Source: Methylococcales bacterium
GTDB taxonomy: Bacteria > Pseudomonadota > Gammaproteobacteria > Methylococcales > Methylomonadaceae
Assembly: GCA_028715725.1 (NCBI GenBank)
Contig: JAQURG010000030.1
Location: 1-40,237 of the forward strand
Direction of reading: 5' to 3'
DNA: 40,237 nt
Shown here: piece by piece, positions 1 to 10,027 of the stretch
Layout of the letters: each line of letters opens with the position of its first letter
How positions within the stretch are numbered: position 1 is the first letter of the stretch
Made by a program: the position numbers and the translations under genes
The notes under the pieces: generated by a model
Seen by the model: only the letters and a program-made list of their open reading frames with translations
Databases searched by the model: none
Told to the model about the DNA's origin: nothing

Positions 1-168
1 GTCTGCTCACCCTGATCGGGAAAACCCCGGAACGGCAAAGGCCCGGCCGTTCCGCGCCTCGCCCCAAATTCAGATCCAACCCAAGGCCACGGCGCCAATA
101 CAAGTGAGGCTTAACTTAACGGCATTGGTTACATACCCCGTCCGGCTTGTGTTTTCCCACGAACGAAA
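1..168. other. Left-edge non-coding stretch with a strong hairpin
   Basis: This stretch lies downstream of the Lhr gene and runs off the window. Positions 28-36 and 46-54 form a perfect 9-bp inverted repeat (CGGAACGGC / GCCGTTCCG) around a 9-nt loop. No T-run follows on either strand, so it is not a classical intrinsic terminator. The first 60 bases look richer in G and C than the rest. A plus-strand frame is open from the edge to about position 205, but it has no visible start and runs into the end of the Lhr gene, so I do not call it a gene. Confidence 0.5.
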
Positions 169-3100
169 CTACTTCCCCATCAATGCCCATCGCAATTGCC
201 ATTGATGTTCGGCATCGAAGTCCTGTAGATAATGAATATTAGTGCGTGAGCCGTGCGCCATAGGCAGACCGTCCCGGTAGACCACTCTCTGGCTTGATGA
301 AGACGGAACTCTATCGCCCGGGGTAATGATGCCGGTCAGATTTAACGGATCGGCAGCGCTGAGCACAGTCAGTTCAGCGGCTTTAGGAAGTTTGCGGATG
401 TCTTTTAACTGGCTGAGCGCCTCGGGCAGAGCAAATTGTTCTCCTGCGAAACCTTGTACGAAACGGCCGCCGCGTATCTCGCCGCGGGCTTCCAGTCTGC
501 GATAGACATAAAGCAATTCCCGCCAACTGGGGATAACTTCCTCCCGCTCGAGAATCTTGCGAAAAACCACGCCGTAACGCAGCAATAAAGTTCGCGCAAT
601 ATGCTCGACATGCTCATAGCTGTCTGGGAAAGCTCGGGACGGGCGCAATAATGACCATCGGCCTGCCGCCGCCATTGGATCATGGCCGGGGTAGCGCCTG
701 TTGCGACGATGCAAAATTTTTTGCGGCATCACCAGATTACGGAGCCCATTAAAGCTGTCTGAGGTAATCAGGCCGGAGGCGGCCAATTCGCCCAGCGCTT
801 CTTCGAGTTGAGTTTTCAGCAGACCGGTTTCGCTCATCATTTCCTGAAAAAAACTGGCTCCCCAGCCCTTTAACGCGGCATAAACTCTTTCAGCATTGCT
901 GGATAAGTCCATAGCTTCTTTATCGGGAAGAAGTGACAAATGCCTCCAGTAGTCCATATTGGAACGTGAGATCAGCGCGATTGGGGTAGATTTTCCGGCT
1001 GATTTTGGGTTATTTTTCTCGCCAAGCTGCTTTAACCTTAACCAGATAAACCGGCCTGCAATGCAAAGTTGATCCAGTTCCGAAGCGATATAAGGCTTTA
1101 TCCGCCGGGGCAATATCTCCGATTCCCAACAGAAAGCCGGCAGATTGCAGCCCTCTAACTGTTGCAAGACTTTTGCAAGTCCGGCTTCGCCGGCCACAGG
1201 ATCGTGCAAGCCCTGCCAGCGGAATAAAAAGCGCATAAAGTCAGCCGGGGCTACCGGTTCTATTTCACTGCGTAATTGCTTTAAGGTGTAGCGGTGTATG
1301 CGGGCCAGCAAGCCCCGTTCACACCATTCGACGGCTGATGCGGCGGGGGTAAATTGGCCACGCAGCAAAACGCCCTGCTGCTCCAGAGCCAATAAGGCTA
1401 AATCTACTTTTGACGCGGCGATTCCTAAAGGTTCGGCCAGTTGTTCTGCTGTGGCCGGCCCGAGCCCCTCCATGCGGCTGCGTATGATTTCCTGCAAAAC
1501 ATCTTCTGAGGATAAAGGCTTATCGGCCGGCACCGCGGCAATTGTGGGCGAAAGCCTGGCGTCCGGAAAAAGTACCTGCAATTCGTGCAGGCGTTCGGCT
1601 GCCACCCAGATACGCCGGCCATGCGGCAGGGTCAAAACCGTTGCCCTTTGATCTCTCTGCAAAACATTAAACATTCCGGATGTGTTCCGGATTACCTGAG
1701 ACTTTTGTCTGAAAAAGGGGCCGCGTTCGCCTTCCTGTTCCGTCATGAAGCCCATAATAATTAAAGCATTATGCAGTTCATCTTCATTCCGTGCTTCAGG
1801 CCAGGCTTCGCTACGAACGCGCGCTATCGCTTCCGGATTTAACTGGCCGATTTCAGCGGCTTCCTGAGGACTGCCGAAACGGCGTTGCTGTACCGCAAGG
1901 GTTCGTCTTTCTTCCGCCGGCGCATCATCGAGAAACGCATAAGGCTTTGCGCTGAGAATTTCCTGAGCCATAGGAGACGGGCTGGTCAAGTCGCGCGTAA
2001 TGATATTGATGCTGCCGTTTTCAATCCCCCTCAGCAATTGCTTTAAACCATCGATATCCATCAACTCATGAAGACAATCCCATAATGTCTGATTGACCAG
2101 AGGATGATCCGGCACTTCGCGGCCGCCGGCGATATTCTCGAAACACGCCAGTTGATCGGGAAAAATAATGGAGATCAAATCCTCCGCATCATTTCTTTGA
2201 AAAGTTGCCGGCACTTTTTTCCCGGCACGGTTGCGAGGCACAGCCAAGGCCGTATTGGCGACCCAGCGCCAGCGCGCAGGAAACATGGGAGCCGCCAGCA
2301 GCGCCTGTATCAAAACGTCCTCTACGCTCTCCGCCTTAAGATAATCGGCCGGTTCCCGCAATGGAAAGCTGTGCGTAGGCCCTAAGGACAGGACAATATT
2401 ATTTTCATTGGCCGCCGCCTGTAATTCAAAATTGAAACGGCGACAGAACCGTTTGCGCAATGCCAGCCCCCAGGCTTTATTGATACAGGAGCCGTAAACA
2501 GAGTGGACGACAAAATGCATATCACCGGTTTCATCGAAAAAACGCTCGAAAATAATATTATTAAAGGTAGGCAGCACCGTAAGTGCAGCTTTAGCGGTCG
2601 CCAGATAGTTGAATAACTGATCAGCCGCAGCATTCGGCAAGGCTAATTCATTGTAGATAAACAGGCGAGCGGCATCCTCTCCGAGCTCCAGCAGGTGATC
2701 AGTAGTAGCCGTCAATTCCGACACTGCAATTGACAGCTCATAGCTGCGGCCCGGCGCTTCACCGAACCAGAAAGGAATATTCGGAGGCTGACCGTGAGCA
2801 TCCTCGACAAATACTTTGCCTTGTTCGATTTTGAGCATCCGGTAAGAGCTGTTACCGAGCTGGAAAATATCGCCCGGTATGCTCTCAAACGCGAAATCTT
2901 CGTTTAAAGTGCCGATAAACAGGCCCTCAGGCTGAAGTATGACATCATAATCGAACTGATCCGGTATGGCGCCGCCATTCATAATAGCTGTCAAACGTGC
3001 TGCTTTTCGCGGCCGCAATACGCCATGAACGACATCGCGGTGTAAATAGGCGCTCCTGCGTCCGCGTCGGGTATGATAACCGTCGCTCAGCATTTTAACG

Positions 3101-4449
3101 ACGGCCGTATACTGATCGAAGGTCAAGGAGCGATAGGGCCAGGCCTTGATAATGGCCTGATATAATTCGTGTTCGCGCCACTCCCTGCATGAAACTTCAG
3201 CTACGATCTGCTGCGCCAATACATCAAAAGGATGGTCGGGAATTTGAATGCTGTCGAGCTGGTCTTTCGCGACCGCCGCCAGCAGCGCTGTACATTCCAG
3301 TAAATCATCGCGCGTTAATGGAAACAAGCGGCCCTTGGGAATAGCGCCGAGGCTGTGCCCGGAACGGCCGACGCGCTGCAGGAAAGCCGCAATCGAATGC
3401 GGCGACCCCAGTTGGCAAACCAGATCAATATCGCCAATATCGATGCCGAGTTCTAATGAGGCCGTTGCCACCAAAGCCTTCAGTTGACCCTGCTTCAGAC
3501 GATGTTCTGCCGATAGTCTGTGTTCCTTGGCAAGACTGCCGTGATGCGCCGTTACGGCTGATTCCCCTAGCCGGTCGGCAAGAGCCGCGGCCGCCCGTTC
3601 CGCCAGCCGTCGCGTATTGACGAAAATCAGCGTGGTATGATGCTGGTTAACCAACTGTTCCAGACGGTCATAAATTTCAGTCCAGACTTCATTAGCCATA
3701 ATTGCTTCCAGTGGAGAGCTGGTGACTTCAATCAGCAAATCGCGTTGCCTGATATGGCCGGTATCGATGATAGTGCAAGGAACGTCGCGATTACCGCTCA
3801 AATAATGGGCTATGGCTGTGAGCGGTTTTTGGGTCGCCGACAAACCGATGCGTACCGGAGACTGCCCGGTTAATTCTACGAGCCGCTCCAGGGACAACAT
3901 CAGATGAGCCCCGCGTTTATTGCCGGCCAGTGCATGAATTTCATCAACGATCACACTACGCACCGTTTTCAGCATTTCGCGACCGGAGTCCGAAGTCAGT
4001 AAAATAAACAGCGATTCCGGCGTGGTGACCAGTATATGCGGATGAAACCGCTTCATCGCTGTCCGTTCGGCCTGAGTGGTATCGCCGGTTCGCGTCTGTG
4101 CCCGGATGACAATACCGGGCAAAGCCGCTTCCAATAAGCCCATGCCGATACCGGTCAGGGGCTGTTCGAGATTTTTATGGATATCGTTCGATAAAGCTTT
4201 TAACGGCGAAATATAAAGCACCTGGGTCTGGTCCGGCAATGAAGACGCCAGCCCCTGCTTCACCAGTTGATCGATGACCGCCAGAAAAGCCGCCAGCGTT
4301 TTACCCGAACCCGTAGGCGCCGCGATCAGTGTCGAGTGTCCGGCCTGAATGGCAGGCCAAGCCTGGCGTTGAACTTCTGATGGCCCCGCAAATTGACTTA
4401 AAAACCAATTTGCCACCACCGGGTGAAATGTACTTAAAACTGAAGACAT
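169..4449 (-). CDS. lhr: Large DEAD/DEAH-box helicase, Lhr family
   Basis: A superfamily 2 ATP-dependent helicase of the long Lhr type, about 1426 residues; E. coli Lhr is about 1540. Family members are 3'-5' translocases linked to DNA repair. Visible motifs are Walker A APTGSGKT (Lys50), Walker B DEIH (169-172), the SAT motif III and the arginine-finger motif QRVGRSGH. After the helicase core comes a long C-terminal part of the kind found in Lhr proteins, including winged-helix-like segments. I start at the ATG at 4449 because AAGGA lies just upstream; a TTG at 4494 in the same frame has no ribosome site. The gene stands alone and is divergent from the formate dehydrogenase operon. The family call is firm; the cellular role is known only by homology. 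Confidence 0.93.
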   Translation of the reverse strand: MSSVLSTFHPVVANWFLSQFAGPSEVQRQAWPAIQAGHSTLIAAPTGSGKTLAAFLAVIDQLVKQGLASSLPDQTQVLYISPLKALSNDIHKNLEQPLTGIGMGLLEAALPGIVIRAQTRTGDTTQAERTAMKRFHPHILVTTPESLFILLTSDSGREMLKTVRSVIVDEIHALAGNKRGAHLMLSLERLVELTGQSPVRIGLSATQKPLTAIAHYLSGNRDVPCTIIDTGHIRQRDLLIEVTSSPLEAIMANEVWTEIYDRLEQLVNQHHTTLIFVNTRRLAERAAAALADRLGESAVTAHHGSLAKEHRLSAEHRLKQGQLKALVATASLELGIDIGDIDLVCQLGSPHSIAAFLQRVGRSGHSLGAIPKGRLFPLTRDDLLECTALLAAVAKDQLDSIQIPDHPFDVLAQQIVAEVSCREWREHELYQAIIKAWPYRSLTFDQYTAVVKMLSDGYHTRRGRRSAYLHRDVVHGVLRPRKAARLTAIMNGGAIPDQFDYDVILQPEGLFIGTLNEDFAFESIPGDIFQLGNSSYRMLKIEQGKVFVEDAHGQPPNIPFWFGEAPGRSYELSIAVSELTATTDHLLELGEDAARLFIYNELALPNAAADQLFNYLATAKAALTVLPTFNNIIFERFFDETGDMHFVVHSVYGSCINKAWGLALRKRFCRRFNFELQAAANENNIVLSLGPTHSFPLREPADYLKAESVEDVLIQALLAAPMFPARWRWVANTALAVPRNRAGKKVPATFQRNDAEDLISIIFPDQLACFENIAGGREVPDHPLVNQTLWDCLHELMDIDGLKQLLRGIENGSINIITRDLTSPSPMAQEILSAKPYAFLDDAPAEERRTLAVQQRRFGSPQEAAEIGQLNPEAIARVRSEAWPEARNEDELHNALIIMGFMTEQEGERGPFFRQKSQVIRNTSGMFNVLQRDQRATVLTLPHGRRIWVAAERLHELQVLFPDARLSPTIAAVPADKPLSSEDVLQEIIRSRMEGLGPATAEQLAEPLGIAASKVDLALLALEQQGVLLRGQFTPAASAVEWCERGLLARIHRYTLKQLRSEIEPVAPADFMRFLFRWQGLHDPVAGEAGLAKVLQQLEGCNLPAFCWESEILPRRIKPYIASELDQLCIAGRFIWLRLKQLGEKNNPKSAGKSTPIALISRSNMDYWRHLSLLPDKEAMDLSSNAERVYAALKGWGASFFQEMMSETGLLKTQLEEALGELAASGLITSDSFNGLRNLVMPQKILHRRNRRYPGHDPMAAAGRWSLLRPSRAFPDSYEHVEHIARTLLLRYGVVFRKILEREEVIPSWRELLYVYRRLEARGEIRGGRFVQGFAGEQFALPEALSQLKDIRKLPKAAELTVLSAADPLNLTGIITPGDRVPSSSSQRVVYRDGLPMAHGSRTNIHYLQDFDAEHQWQLRWALMGK

Positions 4450-4825
4450 GGAATCCTTAAGCCAGTGAAATAGAAGCTTCGTTTGAAAACTCAACCTTTG
4501 GCATTGTAATGGTCTGAAAATTCAAGGCTGGAAATAATATAAACACACCATGCTTTAAATCCGCCGCTTCTGCCTTTCTGTTGCTGAAGAGGACTGGGAA
4601 AAAGCCCATTACCAAGTAATTTCCTCAGCTCATATTATTTAATATCAAAGGTATTAATAGTCGATAATGTTTCCAACGTTAATATTTACCCCATGAAATG
4701 ACGGCTTGAAAGACATGTTATACTTACGTTAAAGTAGATGAATTTGTTGGCATACGGCAAGCATAAACACTGGAGCCAGACTCAAAAGTGCAGATCTAAC
4801 ACCCGGACAATTTGGAGTAAAGACG
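4450..4825. promoter_or_regulatory. Divergent promoter region between lhr and fdhB
   Basis: This 376-base region must hold the promoters of both divergent genes. The best candidate for the formate dehydrogenase operon is an extended -10 element, TGTTATACT at 4716-4724, without a good -35 box. It would give a start of transcription near 4731 and a leader of about 95 nt. The rest is AT-rich, with no gene and no strong hairpin. For lhr I see no clear promoter. The assignment rests on pattern alone. Confidence 0.4.
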
Positions 4826-6523
4826 TTGGCAGTTATTAAAGTATCACCAGAACAGATCACCAAGAAAAAACGCAGAGGACCAAAAGGCCATGCAGTTGAC
4901 CCGGTGGCGTTGGATGAGGTGCAAAAGCTCTTGGGCGATGCATCGCGCCAGAGAGACTTATTGATTGAGCATTTGCATAAAATCCAGGATGCCTATCACT
5001 ATATTTCATCCAGACATCTGGTCGCACTGGCTCATGAGATGAATCTGGCTACTGCCGAAGTCTATGAAGTGGCTTCTTTTTACCATCATTTTGATGTCGT
5101 TAAAGAGGGCCAAACTCCTCCGCCACCGCTGACTGTCCGTGTTTGTGAATCGTTATCTTGTGATATGGCAGGCAGCCATGATCTGATTCATGCGCTTGAA
5201 AATGGCCTGGGCGATACTGTCAGAGTGCAAAAAGTACCCTGCGTCGGCCGTTGCCAGCATGCGCCGGTTGCTGTTGTCGGCCAAAACCCCATCGATCATG
5301 CCACTGTCGAAACTGTGGTAAAAGCAGTTGAGCTCAATGATGTTAAAGCCAAAGTTGCCGGCTATATCAATTTCGAACAGTATCAGACAGATGGCGGCTA
5401 TCAGACCTTGAAACAGGTCATTGAAGGCAAAATCGACGCCGAAAGCATCATTCAAAAAATGGAAAATTCGGGTCTTCGCGGTTTGGGCGGCGCAGGTTTT
5501 CCCGCCGGCAGAAAATGGCGTATCGTTAAAGGCTTTGAAGGTCCGCGCTTGATGGCTGTCAATATTGACGAAGGCGAGCCCGGTACATTCAAGGACCGGC
5601 ATTATCTGGAACAAGACCCGCACCGTTTTCTGGAAGGCGCAATCATCGCCGCCTTAACTGTGGGTTGCGAAGAAATTTATATTTATCTGCGCGATGAATA
5701 TGCCGGCTGCCGTGAAATTTTAACCAGGGAAATCGCCAAACTGCACAGCCATGCATCATCAATTCTGGGTAACGGTGTGCCGCCGATTCATTTAAGGCGC
5801 GGCGCCGGCGCTTATATTTGCGGGGAAGAATCAGCAATGGTGGAATCCATTGAAGGCAAACGCGGAATGCCGCGTTTAAGACCGCCGTTTCTTGCACAAG
5901 TCGGTTTGTTTGGTCGGCCGACGCTGGAGCATAATATGGAAACCTGTTACTGGGTCCGGGATATAGTCGAGAAAGGTCCTGAGTGGTTTGCCTCACACGG
6001 CAGAAACGGACGCAAAGGTTTGCGCTCTTTCTCTATTTCAGGTCGTATCAATAAGCCGGGCGTTTATCTGGCGCCCGCCGGCATTACCATGCGCGAACTG
6101 ATCGATGAATATTGCGGCGGCATGCAGGAAGGCCATGAATTTTACGGCTACTTTCCAGGCGGCGCATCAGGCGGCATTCTGCCTGCCAGTATGGACGATA
6201 TTCCGATGGACTTCGATACCCTGAATAAGTACGGATGTTTTATCGGCTCTGCTGCCGTTATAGTCTTTTCAAAACAGGACAGCGCCAGAGAATTAGCCTT
6301 AAACGCGATGAAATTTTTTGAAGAAGAATCCTGCGGCCAATGTACGCCGTGTCGTGTCGGCACAGCCAAGGCTGCAATCCTGATGAAAGAAAAAAACTGG
6401 AACCAAGAGCTATTGGAGGAACTCTCAGTGGTTATGGTCGACGCCTCCATTTGCGGATTGGGGCAAGCCGCGCCAAACCCTTTACGCTGCGTAATGAAAT
6501 ATTTCCCAGACGAATTGCAATAA
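4826..6523 (+). CDS. fdhB: NAD-dependent formate dehydrogenase, fused gamma-beta (NuoE-NuoF-like) subunit
   Basis: This is the diaphorase subunit of a soluble formate dehydrogenase: it passes electrons from the catalytic subunit to NAD+. It is a fusion. Residues ~30-165 are NuoE-like with a [2Fe-2S] site (Cys107, Cys112, Cys139, Cys143). Residues ~200-565 are NuoF-like, with the glycine-rich FMN/NADH region GLRGLGGAGFPAGRKW (217-232) and [4Fe-4S] ligands Cys503, Cys506, Cys509 and Cys543. At 565 residues it resembles the beta subunit of the two-subunit Methylobacterium extorquens FDH1, rather than the separate FdsG and FdsB of other enzymes. The start is TTG, chosen because GGAG lies 8 bases upstream and the first in-frame ATG comes after the conserved N-terminus begins. 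fdhA follows 26 bases later. Symbol by analogy with fdh1B. Confidence 0.93.
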   Translation: MAVIKVSPEQITKKKRRGPKGHAVDPVALDEVQKLLGDASRQRDLLIEHLHKIQDAYHYISSRHLVALAHEMNLATAEVYEVASFYHHFDVVKEGQTPPPPLTVRVCESLSCDMAGSHDLIHALENGLGDTVRVQKVPCVGRCQHAPVAVVGQNPIDHATVETVVKAVELNDVKAKVAGYINFEQYQTDGGYQTLKQVIEGKIDAESIIQKMENSGLRGLGGAGFPAGRKWRIVKGFEGPRLMAVNIDEGEPGTFKDRHYLEQDPHRFLEGAIIAALTVGCEEIYIYLRDEYAGCREILTREIAKLHSHASSILGNGVPPIHLRRGAGAYICGEESAMVESIEGKRGMPRLRPPFLAQVGLFGRPTLEHNMETCYWVRDIVEKGPEWFASHGRNGRKGLRSFSISGRINKPGVYLAPAGITMRELIDEYCGGMQEGHEFYGYFPGGASGGILPASMDDIPMDFDTLNKYGCFIGSAAVIVFSKQDSARELALNAMKFFEEESCGQCTPCRVGTAKAAILMKEKNWNQELLEELSVVMVDASICGLGQAAPNPLRCVMKYFPDELQ

Positions 6524-6549
6524 ATATTGTTTAGTAAGAGAGTAAATCC

Positions 6550-9324
6550 ATGGCTGCAAATCCAGAATATATCAACAAACCAATGGTAAACTTCACGCTG
6601 GACGGTGAAGCAATGTCAGCATTTCAGGATGAAACCATCTTGCAGGCCGCCAAACGTCGGGGCAAGGAAATCCCTCATCTGTGTTACACGGAAAGTTTGC
6701 GCCCGGATGGAAACTGCCGGGCCTGTGTCGTGGAAATTGATGGTGAAAGAACGCTGGCGCCCTCGTGCTGCCGCGCACCGACTGAAGGCATGAATGTTCA
6801 AGCGCGCAGCGAGCGCGCTGTAAAGTCGCAAAAAATGGTGCTTGAGTTGCTGAAGTCTGATATGCCGAAGCAAGGCAAATCGCCGTATAAACTGAATTCC
6901 GAGCTTGATATCTGGGCCGATAAACTGGGCATTGGCGCACCGCGTTTTACCAGTCGCGCCCAGCCGGCCGCCGATTACTCGCACCCGGCCATGGCTGTCA
7001 ATCTGGATGCCTGCATTCAATGCACCCGTTGTGTGAGAGCCTGCCGCGAAGCGCAGGTGAATGACGTCATCGGTTACGCGAACCGCGGCGCTCATGCTGA
7101 AATTGTTTTTGATATCGCCGACCCTATGGGTACGAGCAGTTGTGTCGCTTGCGGCGAATGTGTGCAGGCCTGCCCTACCGGCGCATTGATGCCGGCAAAT
7201 AATGTCGGTTTACAAGTCGCCGACAAAACCGTGGATTCAACCTGTCCTTACTGTGGTGTCGGATGCTTGATCAAATATCACATTAAAGATAACAAGATTC
7301 TTTATACCGAAGGCCGTGATGGTTATACCAACCATTTTCGCCTCTGCGTCAAAGGCCGTTTCGGCTTTAATTATATTGACAACCCGCTCCGCCTGACCAA
7401 ACCGCTGATCAGGCGTGAGGGTGTCGCCAAGACAACTCAATTACTCGATCCCAACGATCTTAACAAGGTCTTCAGGGAAGCAAGCTGGGATGAATCTCTG
7501 GATTTTGCCGCTAACGGCCTGAAAAAAATCCGTGATGAAAAAGGCAAAAAAGCGCTAGCGGGCCTGGGTTCGGCCAAAGGCAGCAACGAAGAGGCTTACT
7601 TATTTCAGAAGCTGGTGCGCATCGGTTTCGGTTCAAACAATGTCGATCATTGCACGCGTCTTTGTCATGCGTCATCCGTGGTCGCCTTGCTGGAATGCCT
7701 GGGCTCCGGCGCCGTATCCAATCCTGTTTCTGATGTCAGTCAGGCTGAAGTCATCGTTATTATCGGTTCCAATCCGACGGTAAACCATCCTGTAAGCGCA
7801 ACTTTCATGAAGAATGTGGCGAAAAAAGGCGTCAAAATTATTTTGATGGACCCTAACCGTACCGGCATCGCCAAATATGCCAGTCATGTTTTACAGTTCC
7901 GCCCGGATACCGATGTGGCGCTATTAAACGGCATCATGAACGTCATTCTGGATGAGGGCCTTCAAAATGATGACTATATTGCCCGATATACGGAAGACTT
8001 TGAGCAAATGCGCGAGCATTTGAAAAGTTATACGCCTGAACATGTCGCGCCGATCTGCGGCATTGATGCAGAGGTTATTCGTGAAGTGGCCAGACTTTAC
8101 GCCACATCGAAAGCCTCCATGATATTTTGGGGCATGGGCGTATCGCAACATATACACGGCACCGACAATGCACGCTGCCTGATTGCCATGGCGCTGATGA
8201 CCGGCCAGATCGGCAGGCCCGGCACCGGCTTGCATCCCTTACGCGGCCAGAATAATGTCCAGGGGGCGTCCGATGTTGGCTTGATACCAATGGTTTATCC
8301 TGATTACGAGCCCGTCGAGGACCCCGCATTCCAGGCAAAATATGAAAAATTATGGGGAGTTCCATTGGACTCCAAACGCGGACTTACAACCGTCGAAATG
8401 ATTCATGCGATTTTACACCATGAAGTGTATGGCATGTTCATTGAGGGTGAAAATCCCGCCATGTCCGACCCTAACCAGAACCACGCCCGCGAAGCCTTTG
8501 CTGCGCTGGAACATCTGGTTATTCAGGATATTTTCCTGACTGAAACCGCGGGCTTTGCCGATGTTATTTTGCCGGCTTCGGCTTTTTACGAAAAAACCGG
8601 CACCTTCTCCAATACCGACCGGCGCGTACAAATGGGCCGACAGGCGGTTAATCCTCCCGGCGACGCCAGACAGGATCTTTGGATACTTCAGGAAATAGCC
8701 AACCGTTTAGGCTGCAACTGGAACTATAACGGTCCTGAAGATGTGTTTAACGAAATGCGTCAGGCAATGGGCAGCATCGCCGGCATGACGTGGGACAGGC
8801 TGGACAATGAAGATTCGCTGACCTACCCGCTGGAAAATATCGGCGATCAGGGAAAACCGATCATTTTCACCGACGGATTCCCGACAGCAACCGGCAGAGG
8901 CCGATTTGTTCCTGCCGAATATATTCATGCCGATGAAATGCCGGATGAGGATTATCCATTAATTTTCATTACCGGCCGCCAGCTCGAACATTGGCATACC
9001 GGCAGTATGACGCGTCATTCAGCAACACTGGACGCTATCGAACCGGATCCAGTGGTCACTGTGCATCCTGACGACCTGAGGCGGTTAGGTATTGACGCGG
9101 GCGGACTGATTACGATTGAATCGCGCCGCGGCAAAATCGCCGCCTATGCGCGAGCTGATATAGGCATTCAAAAAGGCACTTTGTTCATGGCTTTCTGCTA
9201 TAACGAAGCCAACGCCAATATGATCACTAATGAAGCTCTTGACCCCTCGGCAAAAATACCGGAGTTCAAATTCTGTGCGGTTAAAGCCATGCCAGGCGGA
9301 ACCATAGCGACGCGAATCAATTAA
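6550..9324 (+). CDS. fdhA: Formate dehydrogenase catalytic (alpha) subunit, Mo/W-bis-MGD type
   Basis: The catalytic subunit oxidises formate to CO2 at a molybdenum or tungsten bis-pterin centre in the cytoplasm. Order of parts: N-terminal [2Fe-2S] domain (Cys45, Cys56, Cys59, and Cys73 or Cys74); two ferredoxin [4Fe-4S] clusters (Cys155/158/161/165 and Cys198/201/204/208); proximal cluster (Cys232, Cys235, Cys239, Cys266); then the pterin domains. The active site is RLCHAS with Cys372 and His373, so this is a cysteine rather than selenocysteine enzyme. The His-Cys3 cluster motif found in many NuoG-like FdsA proteins is absent between residues 85 and 150, as in my recollection of M. extorquens FDH1. 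No fdhD/fdsC or fdsD gene follows. GAGAG 7 bases upstream supports the start. Mo versus W cannot be told from sequence. Confidence 0.94.
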   Translation: MAANPEYINKPMVNFTLDGEAMSAFQDETILQAAKRRGKEIPHLCYTESLRPDGNCRACVVEIDGERTLAPSCCRAPTEGMNVQARSERAVKSQKMVLELLKSDMPKQGKSPYKLNSELDIWADKLGIGAPRFTSRAQPAADYSHPAMAVNLDACIQCTRCVRACREAQVNDVIGYANRGAHAEIVFDIADPMGTSSCVACGECVQACPTGALMPANNVGLQVADKTVDSTCPYCGVGCLIKYHIKDNKILYTEGRDGYTNHFRLCVKGRFGFNYIDNPLRLTKPLIRREGVAKTTQLLDPNDLNKVFREASWDESLDFAANGLKKIRDEKGKKALAGLGSAKGSNEEAYLFQKLVRIGFGSNNVDHCTRLCHASSVVALLECLGSGAVSNPVSDVSQAEVIVIIGSNPTVNHPVSATFMKNVAKKGVKIILMDPNRTGIAKYASHVLQFRPDTDVALLNGIMNVILDEGLQNDDYIARYTEDFEQMREHLKSYTPEHVAPICGIDAEVIREVARLYATSKASMIFWGMGVSQHIHGTDNARCLIAMALMTGQIGRPGTGLHPLRGQNNVQGASDVGLIPMVYPDYEPVEDPAFQAKYEKLWGVPLDSKRGLTTVEMIHAILHHEVYGMFIEGENPAMSDPNQNHAREAFAALEHLVIQDIFLTETAGFADVILPASAFYEKTGTFSNTDRRVQMGRQAVNPPGDARQDLWILQEIANRLGCNWNYNGPEDVFNEMRQAMGSIAGMTWDRLDNEDSLTYPLENIGDQGKPIIFTDGFPTATGRGRFVPAEYIHADEMPDEDYPLIFITGRQLEHWHTGSMTRHSATLDAIEPDPVVTVHPDDLRRLGIDAGGLITIESRRGKIAAYARADIGIQKGTLFMAFCYNEANANMITNEALDPSAKIPEFKFCAVKAMPGGTIATRIN

Positions 9325-9476
9325 AATCGGGGCGGGCCAACTTCAAACTGACCCGTCTCAAGCTAACCTTTCTTTGGCTATCGTTCAGCCATAACCATGA
9401 GAAATGTTGCCTTTGATGCCGATATTAAAGTCGCGTCGAAGGCAGCCTTTCGCACAACCGGTTTTGAAATCCTTCC

Positions 9477-9842
9477 TTACAAGCCCAATTCAAACAGCAA
9501 TTTAATCGACACATAGACAACAAGCACCTTCATCAGTATATAGGCGCTGTACAGCAAGGGCTTTTCTGTGAATCCTTTCAACAAGGTCTTCTGCCGGCCC
9601 GCTTTTTTAAGCTGCAAATAATTCTCTCGCGCAGTGAGAAACCGCTGCTGCTGATAAGCGTCGAGCACTGACCGGGCTTTTTCCAGATCGGCATCATTCC
9701 TGAGCCATAACGCAGGCATAGACATTCCCCAATTACCTGCTGAAGTTTCATAAAAGTCGATATCCTGCTCAGCCAGTAAGTCCCGCACTTCATCTGCTTC
9801 GTCTTCGGGAACACCGCGTAAAGGAAATAATAATTTTGCCAT
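9477..9842 (-). CDS. DUF6164 family protein, C-terminal membrane anchor
   Basis: A 121-residue conserved protein that I recognise as DUF6164 from its N-terminal pattern (KLLFPLRGVPEDEADEVRDL, then DFYETSAGNWGMSMPALWL). The first ~60 residues look like a small alpha/beta domain that resembles signal-transducing DUF2007-like folds. A basic linker follows, then one membrane segment (about residues 97-119) that would leave the N-terminal domain in the cytoplasm. No function is known to me. It converges with fdhA and is divergent from the DUF1415 gene. No good ribosome site is seen before the ATG. Confidence 0.75.
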   Translation of the reverse strand: MAKLLFPLRGVPEDEADEVRDLLAEQDIDFYETSAGNWGMSMPALWLRNDADLEKARSVLDAYQQQRFLTARENYLQLKKAGRQKTLLKGFTEKPLLYSAYILMKVLVVYVSIKLLFELGL

Positions 9843-10027
9843 GATTTTTTATGAATTAGAAAGGCTACTGATTGAAAACCAGATATTATAGCGGCAACAA
9901 ATTCACAGATAGCGATAAACATAATAAAGCTTCGGCTATCGCTGCATTTTCGCAATCATCAGGAACAGACCATCCCTGACTTGAATATGATGCAGAGCCG
10001 CAAGCTTAATCAATTAAAAATACAGCA

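Noticed and set aside
2-205. Open plus-strand frame from the left edge
   Set aside because: No visible start and it runs antisense into lhr; composition alone could leave it open.
5153-5623. A 156-codon minus-strand frame
   Set aside because: Antisense shadow of fdhB, which has all family motifs in the other strand.
9325-9360. Possible terminator after fdhA (GGGCCA / TGACCC)
   Set aside because: The stem has a mismatch and no T-run follows.
9397-9516. A 39-codon plus-strand frame between fdhA and the DUF6164 gene
   Set aside because: No ribosome site, no family, and it overlaps the end of the DUF6164 gene.
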